The notes under the pieces: model-generated
What the model was told of the DNA's origin: nothing
Database searches by the model: none
Seen by the model: the letters and a program-made list of their open reading frames with translations, nothing else
Part shown: positions 25,556 through 31,665 of the stretch, piece by piece
How positions within the stretch are numbered: position 1 is the stretch's first letter
How the letters are laid out: each line of letters opens with the position of its first letter
Made by a program: the position numbers and the translations under genes
Source of the DNA: Holophagales bacterium UBA5704
Lineage (GTDB): Bacteria; Acidobacteriota; Thermoanaerobaculia; Multivoradales; UBA5704
Length of the DNA: 31,665 nucleotides
Direction: 5' to 3'
NCBI GenBank assembly: GCA_002420005.1
Contig: DIHE01000182.1
Coordinates: forward strand, 11,065 to 42,729

Positions 25556-28072
25556 ATGTCCAGGCTCCGCCATCTGTTTCTCCTTGCGCCCGTCGCGGTG
25601 GCTGCCGCCGTCTCGATGACGGCGCCCGCTGCTGCAACGACTTCTGACCCGACCTATACGGCGATCCGGTCGGCCCGGCCGGATGGGCGGCGTCTTCCGG
25701 TGCACAACCTGGTGCTGGAGCGCGATGCATTCCGGTTTCAGCTCGACTCCGGGGCGTTCCATTTCCTCTCTCCCGCCGAGGGACGGACCTTCGGCGCGGT
25801 GTTCATCGGCCAGGGCAGCTACCGCCTGACCCCCGCGACGCGCAGTGAGCGCAAGCACCTGGCGCTGGTTTCCGGGGGCGGGGACGACTTCGAGACCCTG
25901 TCGGATTCTTTCCAGGACATGGTGCTGTTCTTCGCGGACGACACGGTGGCCGAGCTGCAGCAGCATGCGGCGATCGAGTCCGGTTCGCCCGATCCGCAGG
26001 CCGCCCAGGTGCTGGCGAAGTGGCTGGAGCGGCAGAAGAAGGACTTCCAGCTCAACGTCCATCTGCGCGTGCTGCGCGACCTGGTCAACAATCCCAAGCT
26101 GACCAGCGGCGCCTTCCTGGCGTTGGTGAACGGCGCCAAGCATCCGCCTGCGCTCGCGGCGGTCGATCCGGACGGTGCGGAGGCTCTGGGCTTCGGAGGG
26201 CGCCTCGGCGGCGAGGACGTGCTCTTCTTCGTGGCCGAGCCGAACCGCGGCGGGTTCTGGTACCACTGCGACCGGCAGGGCGAGGTGAAGCGCGGCAAGG
26301 CCTTGCCGGAGCGGCGGCTCACCGACGCCCTGGACTACCGCATCGAGACGGAGATCGCGCGGGATACGGACCTCAAGGGCACCGCCACCCTCCGTTTCAA
26401 GACGCTGGTCCCGGGCGTGCGGTTCGTCCCCCTCCATCTCCTTTCCACGCTGCGCATCTCCGAGGCCTCCTTCGCCGTCGAGGCGGCCGGGGCCGAGCCG
26501 GCGTGGACGCCGCTTCCGTTCATCCAGGAGGCCGAGAAGGAGGACGCCAATGCCGCGGTGGTCTTCCCCGAGCCGCTGGCCAAAGGGGCGACCGTGCTTG
26601 TCCGGGTCTCCTATGCCGGAGACAAGGTGCTGGAGGACGGCGGGGACAAGAACTACTACGTCGGTGCCCGGGCGAGCTGGTACCCGAACCTGGGGATCTT
26701 CTCCGACATGGCGCAGTTCGAGATGGTCTACCGAGTCCCGGCCGGCAACGAAGTGATCTCGGTCGGCAAGAAGACAGGCGACCGCACCGAGGGGAACCAG
26801 GTGGTCACGACCTGGAAGACCGACGCCCCGGCCCAGGTCGCCGGCTTCAACTACGGCAAATTCAAGAAGCTGGAGCAGGTGGACGCGACGAGCGGGCTGA
26901 CCGTGCAGGTGTTCACCAACCCGGGCACGCCGGACATCATCCGCGAGATCAACTCCTTCCTGTCCGGAGAGGGAGGCTTTCGAGGAGGGTATGACAACGA
27001 ATCTCTCTTTGAGGCGGTGGAGGACGGTCCTTCGCTCGGGAAGGTGAACACCGCCCGGCTGGCGGATGCCACGATGGCGGATGGCTTGAACTCCGCCCGG
27101 CTGTTCGCCAGCTGGTTCGGCCCTGTCCCGCAACAGCACGTGGCGATCACGCAGCAGTCGGACGGTTTCTTCGGCCAGTCGTGGCCCACGTTGATCTTCA
27201 TGCCCTACATCTCGTTCCTGGACGGGACGCAGCGGCAACGCCTGGGCCTGGAGTCGGCCGGCGACTTCGTCGACAACGTCGGGTACCACGAGTTCGCGCA
27301 CCAATGGTGGGGGCATCTGGTGGGGGCGGCGACCTACCGCGACCAGTGGCTGGAGGAGGGCTTCTCCGAGTTCTCTGCGGCGCTGGCCCTCCAGCACACC
27401 CAGGGATGGCCCGCCTACGAGAAGTTCTGGCGCGATGCCCGCAAGAACATCCTCGACAAGTTCCCGGGCAATGACCGGCCCCACTGGCAGGCCGGCCCGA
27501 TCACCCTCGGCTACCGCCTCTATACCCAGCGCACGCCTTCGGCCGGCCAGGCTCTCATCTATTCGAAAGGGGGCTATGTCCTCCACATGCTCCGCCTGCT
27601 GCTGCGCGAGCCGGCGGCTCCCGAGCCGGATGCACGGTTCATCGCGATGATGAAGGACTACACCACCACCTACGGCGGCAAGCTCGCCACCACCGCCGAC
27701 TTCCAGAAGGTGGTGGAGCGCCACATGGTGCCGGCCTTGAATGCGACCGGCGACGGCAAGATGGACTGGTTCTTCCAGGAATGGGTCCATGGCACCGATC
27801 TGCCCCGGTATGTCGCGGACCTCAAGGTGGAGAAGGGGGACGGTGCCGACCAGTACCGGGTGGTCGGGCAGGTGAAGCAGGAGGGGGTCGGCCCGGACTT
27901 CCGCGCGGTGGTGCCGCTGCAGGTGGAGCTCGGCAAGAACGAGATCGCCACGATCGGCCTGGTGCCGCTGGTGGGAGAGACCTCGCTGGCGATCGACGTG
28001 AAGGTCAAGCTCCCCAAGAAACCGAAGAAGGCGCTGGTCAATGCACACGGTGAGGTGCTGGCGCGGGACTGA
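25556..28072 (+). CDS. Secreted M1-family metallopeptidase
   Basis: This 838-residue protein is a zinc aminopeptidase-like enzyme. A signal peptide (LRHLFLLAPVAVAAAV...) ends near residue 28 at APAAA. Residues about 40-260 form an extra N-terminal region (LPVHNLVLERDAFRFQLDSG...) that precedes the usual M1 beta domain, which starts near 265. The zinc site is complete: HEFAH at 578-582 and Glu601 in WLEEGF, the HExxH-X18-E spacing. YSKGGYVLHMLR further on is the usual helix near the substrate. The GxMEN exopeptidase motif expected before HExxH is absent; the equivalent stretch reads GQSWPTLIFMPY. N-terminal amino recognition may therefore differ and strict aminopeptidase activity is uncertain. 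It follows the S9 peptidase in the same direction, so both may degrade peptides in the periplasm or outside. Confidence 0.92.
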   Translation: MSRLRHLFLLAPVAVAAAVSMTAPAAATTSDPTYTAIRSARPDGRRLPVHNLVLERDAFRFQLDSGAFHFLSPAEGRTFGAVFIGQGSYRLTPATRSERKHLALVSGGGDDFETLSDSFQDMVLFFADDTVAELQQHAAIESGSPDPQAAQVLAKWLERQKKDFQLNVHLRVLRDLVNNPKLTSGAFLALVNGAKHPPALAAVDPDGAEALGFGGRLGGEDVLFFVAEPNRGGFWYHCDRQGEVKRGKALPERRLTDALDYRIETEIARDTDLKGTATLRFKTLVPGVRFVPLHLLSTLRISEASFAVEAAGAEPAWTPLPFIQEAEKEDANAAVVFPEPLAKGATVLVRVSYAGDKVLEDGGDKNYYVGARASWYPNLGIFSDMAQFEMVYRVPAGNEVISVGKKTGDRTEGNQVVTTWKTDAPAQVAGFNYGKFKKLEQVDATSGLTVQVFTNPGTPDIIREINSFLSGEGGFRGGYDNESLFEAVEDGPSLGKVNTARLADATMADGLNSARLFASWFGPVPQQHVAITQQSDGFFGQSWPTLIFMPYISFLDGTQRQRLGLESAGDFVDNVGYHEFAHQWWGHLVGAATYRDQWLEEGFSEFSAALALQHTQGWPAYEKFWRDARKNILDKFPGNDRPHWQAGPITLGYRLYTQRTPSAGQALIYSKGGYVLHMLRLLLREPAAPEPDARFIAMMKDYTTTYGGKLATTADFQKVVERHMVPALNATGDGKMDWFFQEWVHGTDLPRYVADLKVEKGDGADQYRVVGQVKQEGVGPDFRAVVPLQVELGKNEIATIGLVPLVGETSLAIDVKVKLPKKPKKALVNAHGEVLARD

Positions 28073-28146
28073 ATCCGTCGGGAGGGCGCCCGCGAGCCGT
28101 CCCGTTTGACGGGCTTCGGGGCACTCCTGAAGAAGTCAGGGAGCCC

Positions 28147-29922
28147 ATGCTGTCCGGAATGCGCAAAGTCTTGACCCGAATCTGGAAGCGCCTCCTGGCG
28201 GAGGAGGCGGAGGGCGGAGCTGCTCCGCCGGCCAGTGCTTTGGTGGCTGGTGCCGACGGGCGGGCGGCGGATCGCATCTCCCTGCTCGTCGAGGCCGGCC
28301 GGGTGCTCTCCGAGTCCCTGGACTACGAGAAGACCTTCCAGAACCTCGCCCGGTTGGTGCTGCTCCGCTTCGCCGACTACTGTCTGATCTTCGAGTTGCT
28401 CGACCCTCCCGCCATGCGGCAGGTCGCCTCCGGGCACGCCGATCCGCGCAAGGAGCACCTGCCGCGGCGCCTCGGCGAGCTGTACGGTGTCTTCCCGGAG
28501 AACCCCAGATTGTCGCTCTGGCGGGTGGCGCGCTCCGGCCGCAGCGAGCTGGTGCCGCACACCACGATGGAAATGGCCCAGTCGGTCACCAAGGAACCGG
28601 AGGTGCTGGCCATCTACCGCCGCCTCCAGGCCGGCTCGTTCCTCGTGGTCCCGCTGATGGCGCGCGGCCAGACCCTCGGCGTCATGCTTCTCGCGACCGC
28701 CGAGTCCGAGCACGTGTTCGGCGCCGAGGACCTCGCTCTCGCCGAGGAGATCGCCTTCCGTGCCGGCCAGGCGATCGACAACGCCCGCCTCTACCGGCAG
28801 GCACAGGCCGCGGCGCGTGCCAAGGACGACTTCCTCGCGGCCCTGAGCCATGAGCTGCGCACCCCGCTGACCCCGGTGCTGCTCACCGTGGGGGAGATCC
28901 TGCAATCCCCCAAGCTCCACGAGAGCCTGCGCGACGGGCTCGAGAGGATCGAGCGCAGCGTGCAGCTCGAAGCCCGCCTGATCGACGACCTGCTCGACCT
29001 GACCCGTATTTCGCGCGGCCAGGTCAAGGCTCATTTCGAGGTGCGGGACCTCCACCGCCTGCTCAAAGACGTGGAGCACCTGTGCCGCGAGCGTGCCTTG
29101 GAGAAGGACGTGCGGATCGAGCTGCGGTTGGAGGCGGGAGAGCACCACGTCTGGGGAGACATGGCCCGGCTGGAGCAGGCGCTGTGGAAGCTGCTCGACA
29201 ATGCCGTCAAGTTTTCACCGGACGGCGGGACGGTGGAGGTCCGCACCTCGGATCTGGAGCGCGGGCGGGTCCGCATCGACGTCACGGATCACGGGATCGG
29301 CATTCCCCCCGAGGTCCTCCCCCGTCTGTTTCAGCCGTTCGAGCGCGGCGCGCTCTCCACCCACTTCAGCGGCCTGGGTCTGGGTCTCGCCATCGCGAAG
29401 GCATTGATCGACCTGCACGGTGGCTCGCTGAGCGCGACGAGCGCCGGGCCCGGCACGGGAGCGACGTTCACCGCCGTCCTCGGCACCGTGCCCCTGCCCG
29501 TGCGCCAGCAGGCGAAATCCCCGGCCCGCCCCGCGTCGGCGCCACGCCCGCTGCGCCTCCTCGTCGTCGAGGACCATGCCGCCACCTTGGAGGTCCTCAC
29601 CACCCTCCTCCAGATCGCCCGCCACCAGGTCAAGACGGCGACGGACCTCGCCACCGCGCGCCGCCTGGCGGAGAGCCATGTCTTTGATCTGGTCCTCTCC
29701 GACCTCGGCCTGCCGGACGGCAGCGGGCTCGACCTGATGATCGAGCTGCGCGACCGCTATGGCCTGGAAGGGATCGCGGTGACCGGCTACGGCATGGAGG
29801 ACGACCTGCGCCGCACCCGGGAGGCCGGCTTCCGCGAGCATCTGGTCAAGCCGGTCACCCTGGAGCAGGTGACCTCCGCCATCGCGCGGGTCAGCGAAGC
29901 GCTGGCCGGGAAGCCCGCGTAG
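28147..29922 (+). CDS. GAF-domain hybrid histidine kinase with receiver
   Basis: This 591-residue soluble sensor kinase has no membrane segment. Domains in order: a GAF sensor (about 45-220), HisKA with phospho-acceptor His235 in SHELRTPL, HATPase with LLDNAVKFSP (N box), DHGIGIP (G1) and GLGLGLAI (G2), then a C-terminal receiver (about 470-585) with EDH, phospho-acceptor Asp519 in LSDLGLPDG, and Lys568 in HLVKP. No output domain follows, so phosphate should move on to a separate phosphotransfer or regulator protein not in this window. AGGGAG lies only three bases before this ATG; a second ATG four codons in (28159) is possible. The gene begins 75 bases after the M1 peptidase and ends nine bases from the convergent kinase gene. 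Confidence 0.93.
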   Translation: MLSGMRKVLTRIWKRLLAEEAEGGAAPPASALVAGADGRAADRISLLVEAGRVLSESLDYEKTFQNLARLVLLRFADYCLIFELLDPPAMRQVASGHADPRKEHLPRRLGELYGVFPENPRLSLWRVARSGRSELVPHTTMEMAQSVTKEPEVLAIYRRLQAGSFLVVPLMARGQTLGVMLLATAESEHVFGAEDLALAEEIAFRAGQAIDNARLYRQAQAAARAKDDFLAALSHELRTPLTPVLLTVGEILQSPKLHESLRDGLERIERSVQLEARLIDDLLDLTRISRGQVKAHFEVRDLHRLLKDVEHLCRERALEKDVRIELRLEAGEHHVWGDMARLEQALWKLLDNAVKFSPDGGTVEVRTSDLERGRVRIDVTDHGIGIPPEVLPRLFQPFERGALSTHFSGLGLGLAIAKALIDLHGGSLSATSAGPGTGATFTAVLGTVPLPVRQQAKSPARPASAPRPLRLLVVEDHAATLEVLTTLLQIARHQVKTATDLATARRLAESHVFDLVLSDLGLPDGSGLDLMIELRDRYGLEGIAVTGYGMEDDLRRTREAGFREHLVKPVTLEQVTSAIARVSEALAGKPA

Positions 29923-29931
29923 GCACGGCCG

Positions 29932-31626
29932 TCAAGGCCGCAGCTCGACCACGAGCCGGATCTTTCCGGGGATCGCCACACCGTTGCGGCGGGCTGGCGC
30001 GAAGCGTGCGCTGCGGACAGCCTGGAGGGCGGCTTCTCTGAAGAGCGCGTAGGCGGCTCCCGGCGAGCTGGTGGAGGTGAGGAACGGGACGTTGGCGGAG
30101 TCGACGGCTCCGGTTTCGTCGACGTAGACGTCGATGGTGGCGCGGACGACCCCTCCGGCTCCGCGGGCTTCCCGGGGGTACACGGGCCGCAAAGGCTCAA
30201 GCAGGCGAGGGGGGGCGGAGGCGGGCTCGGAGGCGGGTGCGTCCGCGGGATCCGAGGTCTGAAAATCGCCCGTGGACGTTCCGGTGGCCGCGGTGTCCTC
30301 CGGTTCCCCGGTTCCGGTGTAGGGCTGCTGCTCCGGTTCGGAGGGAGGTCCGCCCGGCGAGCCGGTCGCTGTTTCGGTTCGCACCGGTGGTTCGGCCGGA
30401 CGAGGGGTGGGCTTTCCAGGGGAGGTGAGCCGCCACAGGCCAAAGGTGGCGGCGATCGCGAGAACCGCCAGCCCCACCGCGAGAGCCTTGCGGCTCCGCT
30501 GTGGCCGGGAGACCGGCGGAGGCGGTGGCGGGACGGCGGTGTGCACCTCGACCGGGCGGGGAGAGGGCGGCGGTGGGGCGACGAAGGTGGTATAGCCGCT
30601 GCGCGGAGAGGCGACCGGCGTCGGAGGGGTGGCGGTGGCGGCGGTTCGCGGCTCCGAGGCACCCGGGGCCGGGGACCGGCCGTCTTTCCAGGTCGAGGGG
30701 CCGGAGAGCGACGTCTGCGCTCCGGTCGGCGGGCGGGGCACCAGGGCCTCCAGGTCCGCTTCGGTCCAGGCGGGGAGTGCGGCAGCCGCAGCGGCCAGTC
30801 GGCGGGCGAGCTCCTCGGCGTTTGCGACCCGCTCGGCGGGGTTCTTGACCAGGGCGGAGAGCACGGCCTCGCGCAAGGCGGCGGGCACCCGCCCTTGCGG
30901 GTCGGTCTCGGCGAACGGCCGCGGGGGCAGCCGCAGGTGCGCCGTCATCAGCTCGTGCGGCGTCTTGCCCTCGAACGGGCGCTCCCCGGTCAGCAGCTCA
31001 TAGAGGACGACGCCGAAGGAGTAGAGGTCGGCGCGGGCGTCCACCTCCTGGCCGGCGATGGCCTCGGGCGGAGCGTAGCGCGGTTTGCCGAGGAAGATGC
31101 CGGAGCGGGTCAGGCCGTGGTCGGAGTGGCGGGAGCTCTTGGCGATCCCGAGGTCGATGAGCTTCACCTGGGGTCCACCGTCCGGCCCGCGGGTGAGCAT
31201 GAGGTTGTCGGTGGAGATGTCGCGGTGCACGAAGCCGCGCCGGTGCAGGTAGCCGAGGGCCGCCAGGCTCTGCTTGCCGATCTCCACGGTGAGCGCCAGG
31301 GAGGGGGGGCCGAAGCGGCGCAGCAGGTCGCGCAGGGTGAGGCCGTCGATGTATTCGAGGACCAGGAACTGGTCGCCCGCCGGATCGATCATGAAGTCGA
31401 AGAGCTGCGCGACGTTGGGGTGGCGCAGCTTGCTCGCGGCGCGCGCCTCGCGCAGGAAGCGCACCTTCACCCCGGGGTCCTCGTCCAGATCGGGGTGGAT
31501 CACCTTGACGACGCGCACCTCGTCGAGCAGGAGGTGGCGCACCTTGTAGACGGCGCCCATCCCCCCCTCGCGGATCTTGGCGAGGATCTCGTACCTGCCG
31601 TCGATCTGGCCCTGCAGGTCACTCAC
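29932..31626 (-). CDS. Ser/Thr protein kinase fused to a TonB-like C-terminal domain
   Basis: This 564-residue protein joins a cytoplasmic kinase to an outside domain. The kinase domain (about 12-280) has GGMGAVYK, Lys41, HRD at 134-136, Asn141, DLG at 158-160, and an APPE segment end. The lysine usual two residues after HRD is Ser138 (HRDISTDN). A Pro/Ala/Thr-rich linker leads to one membrane segment (about 378-398, AVGLAVLAIAATFGLW). After a second low-complexity linker comes a TonB C-terminal-like domain (about 475-564: RPVYPREARGAGGVVRATIDVYVDETG... ending in RLVVELRP). This fusion could link outer-membrane or periplasmic contact to phosphorylation; that is inference. The start is a GTG close to the window end beside a poly-G tract, so the true start may be elsewhere. 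Confidence 0.88.
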   Translation of the reverse strand: MSDLQGQIDGRYEILAKIREGGMGAVYKVRHLLLDEVRVVKVIHPDLDEDPGVKVRFLREARAASKLRHPNVAQLFDFMIDPAGDQFLVLEYIDGLTLRDLLRRFGPPSLALTVEIGKQSLAALGYLHRRGFVHRDISTDNLMLTRGPDGGPQVKLIDLGIAKSSRHSDHGLTRSGIFLGKPRYAPPEAIAGQEVDARADLYSFGVVLYELLTGERPFEGKTPHELMTAHLRLPPRPFAETDPQGRVPAALREAVLSALVKNPAERVANAEELARRLAAAAAALPAWTEADLEALVPRPPTGAQTSLSGPSTWKDGRSPAPGASEPRTAATATPPTPVASPRSGYTTFVAPPPPSPRPVEVHTAVPPPPPPVSRPQRSRKALAVGLAVLAIAATFGLWRLTSPGKPTPRPAEPPVRTETATGSPGGPPSEPEQQPYTGTGEPEDTAATGTSTGDFQTSDPADAPASEPASAPPRLLEPLRPVYPREARGAGGVVRATIDVYVDETGAVDSANVPFLTSTSSPGAAYALFREAALQAVRSARFAPARRNGVAIPGKIRLVVELRP

Positions 31627-31629
31627 GGC

Positions 31630-31665
31630 GGGGGGGGGGGGGGGAGGCCGCCCCCCCCCCCCCCC
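31630..31665. other. G15/C15 foldback at the sequence end
   Basis: Fifteen G (31630-31644), AGGCCG, then fifteen C (31651-31665) would form a perfect hairpin. It sits exactly at the end of the window and just before the kinase start codon. It is more likely an assembly or sequencing artefact at a contig end than a natural regulatory site. Confidence 0.6.

Noticed and set aside
23149..28048. Long minus-strand open frames opposite the S9 and M1 peptidase genes
   Set aside because: The plus-strand proteins have signal peptides and complete catalytic residues; the opposite frames are Arg-rich mirror sequences without domains.
28073..28146. Hairpin CCCGT/ACGGG between the M1 peptidase and histidine kinase genes as a terminator
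   Set aside because: The stem is only five base pairs and no T-run follows; too weak to call.

Overview
The window is very GC-rich, densely coded DNA. It holds large hybrid NRPS/PKS genes, exported S9 and M1 peptidases, a serine/threonine kinase fused to a TonB-type C-terminus, and many palindromic repeats. Together these suggest an Acidobacteriota-like soil or sediment bacterium (inference from gene style; no rRNA or other marker is present; Myxococcota or a relative is possible). The right end is a G15/C15 foldback, which looks like a contig edge.

Region 1 (1-14838, minus strand) is the start of a lipopeptide assembly line read right to left. The upstream 3380-residue protein is FAAL-ACP-C-A-PCP-PCP-C-A-C-PCP. 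The downstream protein, 26 bases later and cut by the left edge, is KS-AT-ACP-C and should continue with an A domain. A fatty acid would be activated and N-acylated to an Ala-like residue, joined to a branched aliphatic residue, extended by one unreduced malonate unit, and passed to a further amino acid outside the window. The domain order is not collinear: module 1 has two tandem carriers, and module 2 has a second condensation domain between its A domain and its carrier, an A-C-PCP order also known from VibF.

Region 2 (14950-18550, minus strand) has an AmpG-family permease, a PspC-domain membrane peptide and adenine deaminase, closely spaced and with an overlap. It runs in the same direction as the NRPS genes but has no obvious biosynthetic role.

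Region 3 (18686-23167, minus strand) is the most intriguing accessory block: a dynamin-like GTPase, a 79-residue small protein whose start codon sits in the loop of a perfect palindrome, and a SIR2 NADase-like domain fused to TPR repeats encoded by a 129-bp tandem repeat. A strong intrinsic terminator closes it. SIR2 effectors and bacterial dynamins both occur in phage defence, so this is a candidate defence unit.

Region 4 (23308-31626) has two secreted peptidases and a GAF-hybrid histidine kinase on the plus strand, convergent with the kinase-TonB fusion on the minus strand.

A thread through the window is palindromic repeat DNA. Several elements lie between genes, and at least three lie in frame inside genes, where they encode linker peptides (KS-AT linker, ACP-C linker, and an interior loop of adenine deaminase).
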